From NCBI GenBank assembly GCA_004802725.1, contig SGPM01000364.1, positions 1 to 26,246 on the forward strand: 26,246 bases of DNA. Direction: 5' to 3'. Origin of the DNA: Antrodiella citrinella (lineage: Eukaryota > Basidiomycota > Agaricomycetes > Polyporales > Steccherinaceae). The translations under genes and the position numbers were made by a program. Under the pieces are notes generated by a model. The model was not told the origin of the DNA, did no database searches, and saw only the letters and a program-made list of their open reading frames with translations. Below are positions 1-10,706 of this stretch, piece after piece (position 1 is the first letter of the stretch; each line of letters starts with the position of its first letter).

Positions 1-219
1 CACATGCTCAAGATACCCGTTCGCAGGCTGCTGCCGTTCGGCTTTTGAATCCAGAGACACCTCTGAGTCTATCTCGGAAATGCGTGGGCCATTTGACCTC
101 ATACACGCCTACGGCCTGCGTGCAATGAGAGGCTGTCGAACTGCAACTTTCGGGATGTATTGATTCCCAATCCCGATGTATATGCACAAACGTAGACCAT
201 ACCGCAAGTCAAGACACAT

Positions 220-678
220 TCATGCGTCGATCTCAGCATCATCCTCTGGAGGACGCTTCACGATACCACTCGTGAGCATTCCTGCCACTATAGGATCATC
301 GGATGCTTGCGAACCCCTGTAAAATATTCGGGTGAGTAAGACTTACAGGAAACAAAGGAATAATAGACGTACAAAACAGTCTTTACGACATCTCTCAACA
401 CCAAGCCGCTCGCAACTTCGATCTTCTCCAAGCCTGGGAGACCGTCTGCGCGCGTCGGACCAACATTGAGCATGAGCACCGGTTTATTATGCGTGAGAGC
501 GTGCTTCAGAAGACGAAAGGCAGAAAAGGTGGCCAGTGTGGTCCCGACGAGGAATAAACGGTCGCAGGAATCGATATCAGCATACCTGTGAGAGGGGCAC
601 ACGTACGGTGATAAGTCATCAGAGAGGAAGGAGAGCTGCTTACGATCTCGTGCGGACTTCAGGACGGATGCTCTCCCC
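220..678 (-). pseudogene. Sirtuin (SIR2 / DHS-like NAD-binding) protein, 3' fragment
   Basis: Three exons fit: 678-644, 585-373 and 316-220, separated by introns of 58 and 56 nt with GT donors and CAG acceptors. The spliced product reads GESIRPEVRTRS, then YADIDSC, then DRLFLVGTTLATFSAFRLL, then LNVGPTRADGLPG, and ends PPEDDAEIDA followed by TGA at 220. This is the C-terminal half of the Rossmann domain of fungal SIR2-type NAD-dependent protein deacylases, where the G-T-T-L segment and the following N-V-G-P loop bind NAD. The catalytic-His region, the zinc-binding cysteines and the whole N-terminus are missing. Upstream of codon GGG at 678 the sequence changes without a splice acceptor into esterase sequence on the same strand. 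So this is a broken gene, or an assembly chimera. Family assignment is good; functionality is unlikely. Confidence 0.75.
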
Positions 679-1538
679 GTGACGTTGAACGGCGCCGTCC
701 CGTTCAAGTAACTCTGCGGGTCCTCGATCACGTCCATCAGCAAGCTGTGCGATCTGCGCGCCGTCGGCGCGAGGGCGGAGAGCATGAAGCGGGTGCAGGG
801 CGTTCCCCCGCGGTGGTGAGCTCCTGCATCGTGGTAGTGGAACAAAGTGGCGTTGTGCGCGATCGTGTAGTACCGCGAGATGTACGCGTCGAGCTGGGGT
901 AACATCGGGGCGCCGTTCGAGCGGGACCATCTGCGGCGGTAGGAATGAACAAGTGAGTTGAAGGGCGTGGACGTACGTTCAACAAGAGGAAGTTCCGGCC
1001 GTCGAGCGCGTACACCTTCTGCACCCACTCCACGACACAGCTCGTCGTGTCCACTAGCGTGACCCCCTGCACCTGGTCCCCGCTCAACAAACACCCCGCG
1101 CCCAACATCGTTCGTCCCGATCCACGCCGCAAACAGCGTCTCCCCCGCATTCAGCTTCGGCAAAGTCCCGTTCTGCTGCTGCGCCGTGAACAGCGGGAGC
1201 TCGTCCTGCATGATCGCGGGGAACGTCCGCGGCGTCAGCGCCTCCGAGCACGTCGCGCCCGACTGGGCAAAGTCGAACAGCTCGACGTTCGCGTAGTCCG
1301 GCGAGGCGACCCAGTCGGGCCATTGGATCCGCCCGTCGCCGACGTTCTGCACCGAGTAGGAGTCGCCGAACACCACGAGGCGTTGGATCTGTTTCGCGCT
1401 GAACGGGTTTTTCGTCGAGGAGGAGGAGGAGGAGGAGCCGGAGTCGCCTAGCCAGCCCAGGATGGGTGGGAATGGAATGGGGAGGATAGAAGCGGAGGCC
1501 GCTACGAAGTAGGGAAGCAGTGCCCAGAGGTGGAACAT
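676..1538 (-). pseudogene. GDSL esterase (carbohydrate esterase family 16-like), truncated and frameshifted
   Basis: The start chosen is the Met at 1538, because MFHLWALLPYFVAASAS looks like a secretion signal. A Ser-rich linker follows, then the GDSL block FGDSYS (catalytic Ser), FDFAQSGATC and the GTND block WIGTNDVG, as in secreted CE16 acetyl-esterases that remove acetyl groups from plant polysaccharide fragments. The frame then shifts: an extra G near 1098-1104 must be ignored to continue into GCLLSGDQVQGVTL and VYALDGRNFLLLN. A 46-nt intron (976-931) leads to MVPLE. A second shift near 910-920 leads to PQLDAYISRYYTIAHNATLF and on to YLNGTAPFNVTG. There the similarity ends, and the C-terminal Asp-x-x-His block expected about 30 residues later is absent, replaced by sirtuin sequence. 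It is probably non-functional. The two single-base shifts alone could be sequencing errors; the missing end could not. Confidence 0.75.
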
Positions 1539-1919
1539 TGGTGGCAACAGCAAACACTGGTAGAGGACACACAAAGTGGGGGTGGAGCTCGGGCTTCTTC
1601 CAAGTCACGAAGGCAGGCGGTCAAATACTGCTGGCAGCAAACCGCATGAGGCGTTCCAGAGGTCGTGAAGCCCGTCGCGCCAAGAAGCGGTCCACCTCGT
1701 CTTCAATAATTGTCAGGCCCCGCCCAAGGTGAGTCCCATGATGACTCCACAACCACCAGAGAACGTCAAAGATGCAAATACGCAGGAGTCACGATGGGCA
1801 CGCGACGGTGCGTATCCACTGGAGATCCAATTTTCCGTAGCACGCGTCGATCAGAGGCGAAGGGGTGGGCTCGCTCGAACAGGGTGGGTGGTCGCAGGAA
1901 GGTCATGGGGTATCCTCGG
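1539..1919. other. Intergenic, upstream of the esterase and downstream of the next minus-strand gene
   Basis: I see no gene or repeat here. The short open frames on both strands have no splice logic and no recognisable motif. Confidence 0.5.
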
Positions 1920-2462
1920 CTATCCCCAAAAGTGTGCGCACAGGTAGCTATAATTGTCAAAGAACAGAACAGAAGGGGACGTCCAAGGGACGTCAGTAGT
2001 GACGTTACAAGAATATGCATCTGCACCGGAAGCGCGAACAGGAAGAGATTGAGATTGGATTGAGATACAAGTGTTGATCGTGGGCTCGTCATGCGGACTT
2101 TTCGCGACGGTCCGCCGTGGGTCCGTCTGCCTGCCGATCGCGACGACACAGGACGACATTAGCTGGAATCAACTAGGGAACAATTTCGTGCTTAGTTTGT
2201 GCTCGTCGTATGACAGGATACGAAAGTCATATAGAGAGGGCGTTCGTCCTTGCAGGACTAGTCCCGACGCCTCTCAATCATATGAACAGGAGCCGGAAAT
2301 CAGCAGAGCAGACTACGAAAGAGAAAAATAGCACTCACCGACGACGACTTTGGCAAGTACACTATGCCGGGTTCCTTGATCGGCTGTCTGCCGTCATTCT
2401 CCACTCTCCGCCTGACAATCTCCCTTGTTTACCACTGAAGATTCTTCGACATTCTTCGACAT
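1920..2462 (-). CDS. Small hypothetical protein, four-exon model
   Basis: Exons 2462-2433, 2387-2339, 2248-2182 and 2130-1920 give 118 codons plus stop in consistent phase. The product starts MSKNVEESSV. It continues TADQGTRHSVLAKVVVG and then RTPSLYDFRILSYDEHKL, the most convincing stretch, because the other two frames of that exon are closed. Introns are 45, 90 and 51 nt. The third intron is the weak point: it uses a GTTCCC donor, and without it an in-frame TGA follows the third exon, so the C-terminus is uncertain. I do not recognise the family. There is no signal peptide or membrane segment. A tandem 10-bp repeat (2441-2460) lies over the start codon region. Exons 1-3 are the better supported part. 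Confidence 0.4.
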
Positions 2463-3481
2463 TCGTCTGGAGAAGATGAGGCCACTAACCACGGCATGAC
2501 ATTCAGCCTGTTGATGGCGTGGGCTTTCTGAAGACGGAAGATGAAAGATTGGGGAGGAGGGCGAATGAGAGCGTCGTCGTTGCGGGGAGAGGCGAGGGAG
2601 ACACAGGTTGTGTAGAGAGACCCAAGAGATCACATCCGATATATCGTGACGCGTCCTGAAAGTCTTTCTCTAGCGGAATCTGAGCCTAACGTCGGGAATG
2701 TCGGGGAGTCGGGTGCCAGTGACGATGGAGGGAGGTGTTGTTTGTACGTGTTTGATTCTGAAGCCGTTGCCTTGTATGGACGCGTCCGCATTCTCCTCTA
2801 CTTACTGCCAGTATCAACTTCAAAACTCCACTGCTTCCCCTACACAGACCGAGGTTTCTTCGGATATCGGCCAGACAAACGAGTCGTGACACCGCGTCTC
2901 ATTGATTATGGACGGAGGTGCTGAGCGTGGATGCGCGCACGCACCAGGCCGATCGCAAGATCTCAAGCATATCCTGGACCATCCATCGTCTTAGCCCCTC
3001 GGCCCGTCACCTTGGGTCTCAACACCACCGATTCGACGTCCTCCTCAGCCTGTCCGACACTCGACGCCCGTCAACACATTCCCCTTCTCAACGCGTTCAT
3101 TCCTTGCATCTCGTCGATATTGTGTCGATACACTCGACGGATAGAAGTCCCTCTGCAGATCTTCCCTTCCCATCTGCACTGCTCAAGGCTACGAAAATGC
3201 CGCATTCAAACGTACGTGAATCTCAGCATCGTTTTGTATCTGTCCTTGTCATTGACAATCGCACACAGAAGTGTAGACTGAGGCAATCGGGAGAAACCTG
3301 GAATGCAACGCCTCCGGCCGGCCCATACGGATTTTTTATCTCAAGTGAATACATTTCACGTCATGGCATCCCCGACTCCCCTGATATATGCTTTAGGGCG
3401 ATGTTTGCATGTCAACATACTGGACGACCACGATGAGGCTGAAAAATGGCGGCAGCTGTCTCGTTTTCACTAGTCCTTCAG
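2463..3481 (+). other. Probable 5' region of the downstream plus-strand gene; exons not resolved
   Basis: The region separates a minus-strand gene from a plus-strand gene, so it must hold at least their promoters. Several plus-strand open stretches are bounded by plausible introns: an ATG at 2698 before a GTACGTG donor, an open frame from the ATG at 2931, and a short intron of GTACGTG...CACACAG type near 3210-3270. The frame that follows that intron reads GETWNATPPAGPYGFF and, after another intron ending CTTTAG, VNILDDHDEAEKWRQL. That frame then meets a TAG. I could not join these pieces into one unbroken start-to-finish model, so I leave them as candidate 5' exons rather than call a gene. 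Confidence 0.35.
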
Positions 3482-4865
3482 GCGTGCGTATCCGGGGCTC
3501 ATTCGCATTGGTGGCGAGGACACAGAAGCCCAGAGGTTAGGGAGGGAGAACACGGTGAGTCGTAACAAATGGCTGGTTTCATTTTTTTTGTCGACTGACT
3601 GCTCGTTTGACACTGCTGCCCTGCACAGAGTCTGCCCAGCAGCCGTTCTCCCTCCCCCGATGCTCGTCTTCGTCCTTCTGATTTCCCCTCTTCGCATCAA
3701 CGGATCGCAGTATCGCGTCCTCGAGTCTTCTTCTCCGATGGCACATCGCCTCCGTCATAGGAGCAAAGATGATATCATCCTGTTGGTTGTGTCCAGTGTC
3801 ACCTTCCAACCCTATTTCATCCCCCGAGACGCAAGTTCTGCGACTCCAACCAGCCACACGACTCGCAGCGACCCATCTCATCCGCCTGGAGGGCGGCAGA
3901 TGTGATAGGTACGTTTATACGAGGTTTCCGTCAATTTCAGCTCTACTCACATTCATATACAGCTTCCTCTGATATTACATGGCCGTACGACTGATCGTGG
4001 TCGTATTTTCCAATGCGCCATTGTTTGTCACTGCCACTACCGCCATCTCTCTGGTGTATTGTGGTTACTGTCAGTCTGACCGACCACTTGGACGCGCATG
4101 GACAGGCTTCGTATGGTGCGTGCCCGCTCCAGTACTTTCTCGTCGAGTTCTTACTGACGTGTCCGGCCTTCAGACGAGCTTTGGACGACAACGCACCGGT
4201 ACGGACGATGAGCTGCGGGGAGCGGTCTGACGAGGCGAACATCCCCAAGGACGTCGTATTTGAAGTCGGAGGATGGCGAATAGAATATAGGTGTGTCATT
4301 GACATCGTGTTTCATACACTTTATTGACCCGTCTGCTTGCAGGCGTTTGGCTGGTTGAAAGCAGAATGAATGATGGTTTTTCCACAGATGTTAGCTGGTC
4401 GGACGCGGTTTGATGATCTCGTCGGGTCAGAGACTGCGCATAGGTAGGTGTATATGCTGCATGTGTCTGCAATGTCCTGTCCTCACGCCTTCTGCAGGGA
4501 CCCCACTCCATCGCGAAGAATCAGTCTGTCAAAGACTTGCTCGACCACGTCGTCAGTCTCCTCGAAGATTTCTACTACGTCTCTTCCTCGTCATCCTCTC
4601 TTCCATATTGCCAATGCTGCACGCGAGATATCCGGTAAGGTGATTTCATACTTGTATACCGTATCTCGTTGACAGTACTGTCTAGGAGACCACCCTTTTC
4701 CTCGACAGGCTCGAATTCGTGTCCGAGTCACCTCCGACGTCGTTCACGGTACCGGCTTCCTCAGTGGTCTCATGCTCCGCCTTTTCAGTCCTCTTCCCGA
4801 CCATCAGATGGATGGATGCCACCTTCAACGGAACACGCGCCGCTCTTGTCGAGAGGACATCGTGA
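3482..4865 (+). CDS. Intron-rich hypothetical protein; 3' half well supported, 5' end open
   Basis: Best chain of exons: 3482-3554, 3629-3709, 3797-3908, 3963-3984, 4075-4110, 4174-4290, 4365-4407, 4498-4634 and 4709-4865 (TGA). From 3629 on it adds up to 235 codons including the stop, with no frame break. The strongest peptides are AYPGLIRIGGEDTEAQRLG, SDEANIPKDVVFEVGGWRIE, MNDGFSTDVSWSDA, VKDLLDHVVSLLEDFYYV and FPTIRWMDATFNGTRAALVE. Exons between 3797 and 4110 are less certain, because another frame is also open there and some donors are weak (GTATCG, GTTTGA). No start codon can be assigned; upstream a TAG lies in the frame that would join VNILDDHDEAEKWRQL to this chain. I recognise no family. 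A Ser/Pro/Arg-rich N-terminal part and a more ordered C-terminal part are visible. Confidence 0.45.
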
Positions 4866-5198
4866 AAGATTACGTTTCGAAGAACGGTCTCTCAAATAGT
4901 AATCTTTGTAACATATGAATTTCGCCCAATACGAGTTTTTGGCTAGAACGACTGCATGTTGAGGTGTCGAGGTAGCTGATAGTACAGTACGCGACTGTAT
5001 GGAAGCAACTGCATCCGTATCGCCGCCGCCAGCTCCGTGATCCAGAAGACGAGTCAACCTCCTCATGCTCGAACGGAATTCTGCTTTGTCGCGGGAGTGC
5101 GCCTCGCGACTATATCTCATGTACATAAAACTGCTATGGATGCACTCGAATATTATGAAATGGGTCATGCATTTATAAACGTTAAACAACGAGACAGC
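4866..5198. other. Short convergent intergenic region
   Basis: It lies between the end of the plus-strand hypothetical gene and the stop of the minus-strand DUF6535 gene. AT-richer stretches such as those near 5145-5185 fit 3' untranslated ends. No gene is seen. Confidence 0.5.
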
Positions 5199-8100
5199 CT
5201 ATATTCTCCCTCCATGTTTTGGCATCTTGTCTTTCACTGCCTCCAATGCTCCCTGTAACTCATCTGCTCCCTCCTCTCGGTTGGCTTCGGAACCAGAGAT
5301 GCGCAGCATATTGTCGAGGTACCAACGTACACGAAGTCTCCGCAACAAGCGGACATCTTCCCATCCGGTCTCGGGCGTGCAATTCAGCACCTGTACCGTA
5401 TAACCAATCAGCGTAGTCCGTCTCTGAGGACTGCGATCCGTCGACTTCTCCCAAGCGTCCCATCCGCTCCATGCTGCAGCAATGGCAACCACGGAGACGC
5501 CATGTCTGGACATTCGGTCTTGGGTGAGAGCAGCCAGCCATGGCTCCGTCGGCTGGCGTAGCATCTTGCAGCGCAGTAACAGGTTGGTAGAGAATAGGGA
5601 TATCATCTCCAGCGGAAGTTCTTGGCTATGAGGATTCACCCAATATAACCAGCCACAGACTATCTGAATCCAAGTGTAAAGAAAGGGATGACTATGGCTG
5701 GCTGGGTCAGCCGACCACTCCTCATCGTCCTGCAGGTCATCCAGCCTCCGCCCATCTTCAATCCGAAGAAGCCCGCGGATGATATCCACGGCAGTTCTGT
5801 CGCAAGCAACATCAGGATGCTTCTGCCAGGGAAGGTGGTAAGACACATATCGGGGATACTGGTAAGGTTTCTGGTTAGAAAGGTGGTTGAGGAGATCAAG
5901 GATGTGGTTGTGCAGAAGGTTATCTTGTGGATGTTCCATAGAAATCAATGATGCGAGGATCGGAGAGTGGAGGATACAGAGTGTAGCACTTTGCAGTCGG
6001 TAGAGTCCTAATACTTCGACCGCTGACCGCCCTTCCCAATCCTGCATTGTCACAACTGACATCGCCCATCTGATAGTGTTGATGAGCGCGGAGTCCCCAT
6101 CTACTACGACACAAGCCTGATCGGGCGAGAAAGAACTTGAGGACATGAGCAAGAACACATTTGCTATGATTTGCCACAGTTCCAATGTTTGTTCGCTCAT
6201 ATCCATCACGGGGATCGAACCGATAGCGACTCCTAAGACTTCAAGATATGCCGGTAGCCAGAGGAATGAGTTGGTGAAAGGTGAAAGGTGACAGGAATGT
6301 GTAGGGAGGGGTATGTTTGTGCCAGTAAGTGTGGGGCTGAGGATGGTGACATTCAGCTCTAGAATTCGGGGAAAAGCTGGGTGTTTCCAACACTCATCTT
6401 CCTGTTGATGCGAAAGAGTATCCCCTATCCAATGTCCAGCTAGATCGGAGACTGCGCCCCAGCCTAGACTGTCTCTTCCACGCCTCAGTGAATCTGGATC
6501 AACTGCACTCCTCAGGATGACCAGAACACTATCCAATCTGGCAAGCAACTGTTGGTCCGATAATTCCACGTTTGTGTTCCAAAAGTAATGAGACCCTCCA
6601 TCATTCTCCGCGCGCGACAATATGTACCTCGCCGCCTCCACCGAGCTAGTCCAGAAGGGTTCAGCATTGAAGACACAGTACATAGACGAGAAAAGTATGG
6701 TACGTACCTCTGTGCATCCGAAGTGACAGCTAGATGGTTATGTCCCAACAGCATCGCCAACACCACCAACAGCAGCCGATCATGGTCGCGGTCTCGTTCG
6801 GAGATGTGCAAGCAGTGCGTGACTATGTGCGAGATCCAATCCAGTTCCATCCGGTACTCGTGCAATGACACATATCCACTGGCACAAAGATGGCCGAGGT
6901 AGAGGAGAGTTGTGGTGTATATGTTTGACGTCGGTGTAGCTCGTGCATCATAATTATGGATAGAGAATTCTCTGAGAAGTCGTGAGGCGTCAAAGTCCCT
7001 GAGGCCACGGTAGAAGTTGTCCAAAGTGAAATACAAGAGGCGATTAAGGTTGGGACCCTCCCCAGAATCGGTGGAATAGCGCAGGAAAGGCAAAGTCTTG
7101 TACTTGATGAGGTGCACTTTAGAAACATGCTCTGCCTGATTCACCCCTACATTGATCTCATCATGGGGATCTCGAAAGACCAGCAGCTCAACATGCAACA
7201 CAAGGTACGCACGTCCAAAGGACAGGAACTTGTCCCCATTGATATCATCGCCATGGTCAATGCATTCCACCATCCGGTCAAGGAGGAAATCCAAGTGGTG
7301 CAGGGAGAACCGATCCGCCATCATACCTCTAGGGATCTCTGGCACGAGCTGCATCATATCGTCGCGTGTAATTGGGTCGGTCGAAGTCTCCCAAAGCCAT
7401 AGAAATGCCACCACAGTCATAGCTTCGTCGCTGGACGCCTGCTCATCCGAAGCAAGGAGCTGCCGAAGCACATCCATGACGCGGGAGGAGCAGGTTCGGA
7501 CCGACTGTCGTATGAATTCGACGATCATCCAAAGCTTTTGCACGATGGTGGGAGGGGGTGTAAGCACATGACGCAGCTGACCCCGGACGCGAGAGAAGCA
7601 GCTTCGGAGTGGCTGCAGTAATACTTCGAGGACTGTCAGAAGCCTTTGCGTGATGGTAGGAGGTGCAGGGCGCGATACTACAGATTCTTCATCAGCCGCC
7701 GCCCCGCAATGGAATGAACGCAGCCAGGAGGACAAAAATACAGATCCTGAGACAAGAGGGCCCAACATGTATGCATTGAAAACCGCAATAGGAGGTGATG
7801 TGACAGTGGACACGGCTTTACGAAGCGGCCCCCAGTACAAAGATCTCTCTCCCCATATGATAGAGACTGAATTGACCGCGGAGCGCAGTCTGGAGGATAG
7901 GGGACTGTAGAAAGGACAGTCGGGGTATTGTGCCGACGACTTGATGAGCCAGAAATAGGCCAAAGCGCCCACACCGTTCATCGCGATGAGGACAGCGGCG
8001 ACCACGACGGTCTGGCTCCACATGTACGCGCTCAACCCCAAACCGAACAGGAGGAGGGACGCCTGGAGCAGGACGGGTATGGCCTCGAGGACGGTGAAGA

Positions 8101-8986
8101 AGTGCCATGTCTGCAACGCGTCGAATTTCCTCTGTCTCTCCTTGCAGCGGTCCTCAAGCGTGCCATGCTCCCCCACGCTGCTGTACTTGCCGAGCCATTG
8201 CCTGCCCATGACGGAACCGAGCGCGGCGAAGAGACTGCAGGTGAGGCTGGCGTAGAGGAGGGATTGCACCCAGAGGACCGAGATGCTCGGGCCGTTCCAC
8301 GCGACAGAGGAAGCAACCTCAGCGGGATTGCCAGCTGTGGGGTCGAGAGAATGAAGAATGGCCTGGAGGACGACCTGGGTCTTGAGGTTGGGATCGGCGC
8401 TGAGAGTGGGGAGCGTCATGCCCGCTACCGTAGCTACTACAGCAGAGAAGAGACCAGCCTGTAAATGAGAGCGTGAGCGACCCTGAGGATGGTAACAAAG
8501 ACGGCTTCGTCTCACGAAAATGCTGGATGTCTCCATGTCCTCGCGATACCTCTCCACAAGATCTTTGTCGTATTCGTCCGCCAGGGTCTTATATCGGCTC
8601 CAGAGGAGTGGCCAGCTGTCTAGCTTTGAAAGGGGAGAGACAATCTTGGAGTCGGTCCTCTCGAGGACGTTGAGTATATGCTGCAGAATGGCCATTGCCT
8701 TGGGGAGGCTGGACAATTGTGATAGGTGAGTGAACAAAGTGAGATATCAGTGCAGCCAATACACTCACTCCAGTCTTTCGTCACCCTGTGTACCACCTTC
8801 GATGTTGGTCTTCGTTGTGTCTGCGGCAGGAGGGCTAGCATCATCTCCGGCGGCGCGATTGCTGGAGTGAGGCCTGTCCGCATCACGGCTGTGTTGTGAA
8901 CGTTTGCGCCGTCTAGAACGACTACTCTTTGCACCATCGCTATTGGTTGACTCGCCGTCAGTAGCACCGCTGGTTTGAGGATGCAT
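5199..8986 (-). CDS. DUF6535 domain-containing membrane protein
   Basis: Four exons (8986-8769, 8708-8516, 8458-6708, 6645-5199) give 1203 codons including the stop; introns are 60, 57 and 62 nt with clean GT..AG ends. The Met at 8986 is the first in-frame ATG. Residues 1-72 are polar and Arg/Ser-rich. DUF6535 follows: AGLFSAVVATVAGM at 138, a second hydrophobic segment at about 195-221 before GRQWLGKY, then the signature RCKERQRKFDALQTWHF and two more membrane segments at about 258-284 and 288-309. This family is abundant in mushroom genomes and has no known biochemical role. An internal 36-residue duplication follows (401-436 and 437-472). The remaining 700 residues are mostly predicted helical and soluble, with no motif I know. 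The long uninterrupted exon argues that the gene is intact. Confidence 0.9.
7454..7669 (-). repeat. Internal 36-residue tandem duplication within the DUF6535 gene
   Basis: Residues 401-436 and 437-472 align without gaps with 16 identities in 36, sharing PPTI-Q-L, E, Q, R-C-SRV and LR-L. Each unit is an amphipathic helix-like segment just after the membrane domain. At the DNA level the copies are diverged, so the duplication is old. Confidence 0.65.
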
Positions 8987-9563
8987 ATTTTCGCCGGTCT
9001 CGCTGTAGGGTGTCTCGATATGGATCGCATGGGCATGAGTGCTGGGATCAAGGTGGTCGGGAGCCTTCACGAAGCTCTTGCTACACACGACCAAATACGA
9101 CCGGCTCCCGATCAGTGTCGATTTTTAGATCGCAAAAAGAGGACGGCTGTCGTAAGCATCACGACCGTGACGCGACTCCCGCATTCTACTACCCTTCAAT
9201 CTTCACAATTTTCATCTCAGATACGAAAGCTCTGCTTCCCTTATTCTCCACTTCGTTTGTTGTTATGTCTTGAACGATTTGAACATCATTATATATGTCA
9301 CATTCATCGTCCGGCAGATGAATGCCTCCGATTCTTGTTGATAAAGGACATCTCATTTCGTCGCGCGAGAGAAAATTCGGACATGGATCATGAGATTGAA
9401 CATGATGTGCTGGTACCAGAGGACGGGGCCTTCAGAGCGATTACGAGAGATACATCAACAGCAGAGACTGAGGATAACGCAAGGGATGAGCACAAACTAT
9501 CTCCGAGTTACGAGCAAATAGTTTACCGATCTGTGACGATTCCGTCCACCGCCGGACTCCTTC
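8987..9563. other. Intergenic region between two minus-strand genes
   Basis: It holds the promoter and 5' leader of the DUF6535 gene and the 3' flank of the zinc-finger gene. The long plus-strand open frame that crosses it (from 8975) runs antisense into both neighbours and has no start context or introns, so I do not count it as a gene. Confidence 0.5.
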
Positions 9564-10706
9564 CTAAGACTCCTTCCTTCGACCATCCAGATGCAACTGC
9601 ATCAGCATGTGCATTCTCATGCTACTCGGCAGGCATAGGACGAAGCAACCTTCCATAGGGCATTCTGCTTGGTTACCTACCATTCTGAATTGATCGCCAT
9701 CCATGTTGTTATGCTCCGATGCGTGAGCTCCCGCTCTATCTCTTATAACATGTTGACCGCATCCTGGAAATCGGCAAACCTTCGTTTCATCTTCTATCGC
9801 TTCAGGAGCAACAGATGTCATGACTCTGGCAGGTGTGCGAAACCAGCTGAGAGGAGTGGGTGGCACATACAGGGTGACTGCAGGCAGATTCGCGGCCCTC
9901 CGACCCTCAGAATCTGACGCATGTCGAGCGTCTTCGCAATCCATTGGGTCATCGTCCTGGATGGCAGTTGTATAACTTGGACGGCGAAGGAGGATCAAAC
10001 CGTCAACTGCGTCAGCATGAGCATTATCGAGGATCTGAGCACCTGGGTCGGACGTAGCGCTCGCTTCCAATGCAATATGATCGGAGGTAGATGTTTTCTG
10101 TGTCCAGTCAGAGTCCCCGTCCTGGCTTGCAGCGACGGAATGGCTTAGATTGAGAGGGAACGCGTCGGAGATCAAGTCGGGATCCAAGCCCAAGTCGGAT
10201 TTGGGTGGCGTGGACTGAAGAACGTGCGCCTCGCCCGTACTATCAGACGAATCCGAGTCTGAACTGCTGGTTTCGTCTTCATCGCTGCTGAACGACGCAG
10301 TGCGAAGGAGTGGTCGCGGATAATTGAGAAAGGCAGACGGATTGAACATGTGGCGCGTAGTGTCATCGGGAGTAGGCGCATCTGAAAATCGCGTAGGCGG
10401 TGCCCTGAAGGTAAAAACGAAACTTGGGTGGCCCGAGATGACAGGAAGCGCTCGAATCGGCAGGATAGGAGAAACCGAGGTCGGCTGAATACCTTCCATT
10501 GTGCGAGAACGATATGCCAATAGTCCAACATCTTCTAGAAAGTTGTTGGAGGTGTACGGAGACATCTCTGACCCTGTATTATTATTGGTGAACCTGGAGT
10601 CCGATTCGCTAGTAGACGAGGGATAGTCGTCGTCGTCGCCTATCTTGGGTGTTTGAAGCGGCTCTATAGCGGCCCTCGCTGGATCGAATATGGAGGAAAG
10701 AGTCAT
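9564..10706 (-). CDS. Putative C2H2 zinc-finger protein with a long disordered N-terminus
   Basis: A single exon of 380 codons starts at the ATG at 10706 and ends at TAG 9566-9564. Residues 1-300 are acidic and Ser/Thr/Pro-rich, with a run of Asp and Ser near 145-160, typical of a disordered regulatory region. The C-terminus holds two finger-like units: Cys311-x4-Cys316-x11-His328-x3-His332, and Cys349-x4-Cys354-x11-His366-x5-His372. The first fits the C2H2 consensus. The second has a stretched His-His spacing and lacks the usual hydrophobic positions, so it may bind zinc differently. A role in DNA or RNA binding is inferred from the fingers only. The minus strand upstream of the start has an AT-rich TATA-like stretch at about 10740-10750, just downstream of a poly-C run. 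Confidence 0.75.
   Translation of the reverse strand: MTLSSIFDPARAAIEPLQTPKIGDDDDYPSSTSESDSRFTNNNTGSEMSPYTSNNFLEDVGLLAYRSRTMEGIQPTSVSPILPIRALPVISGHPSFVFTFRAPPTRFSDAPTPDDTTRHMFNPSAFLNYPRPLLRTASFSSDEDETSSSDSDSSDSTGEAHVLQSTPPKSDLGLDPDLISDAFPLNLSHSVAASQDGDSDWTQKTSTSDHIALEASATSDPGAQILDNAHADAVDGLILLRRPSYTTAIQDDDPMDCEDARHASDSEGRRAANLPAVTLYVPPTPLSWFRTPARVMTSVAPEAIEDETKVCRFPGCGQHVIRDRAGAHASEHNNMDGDQFRMVGNQAECPMEGCFVLCLPSSMRMHMLMQLHLDGRRKES

Noticed and set aside
288..1574. A 428-codon minus-strand frame reading esterase then sirtuin as one protein
   Set aside because: Family alignments show wrong-frame segments inside it and intron sequence translated near its end; it is a chimera, not a fusion enzyme.
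1047..1608. Long open frames on both strands over the esterase 5' half
   Set aside because: High GC coding DNA gives open shadows; only the frame with FGDSYS and GTND matches a family.
4676..4899. Ser/Arg-rich 3' exon frame ending at TAG 4899 for the plus-strand gene
   Set aside because: It is also phase-consistent with some splice choices, but the alternative frame ending at 4865 gives far more protein-like sequence in two successive exons.
7928..8464. A 178-codon plus-strand open frame
   Set aside because: It is antisense to the clearly coding DUF6535 membrane domain.
8975..9658. A 227-codon plus-strand open frame
   Set aside because: It overlaps the start of the DUF6535 gene and the zinc-finger end of the next gene in antisense, and has no motif.
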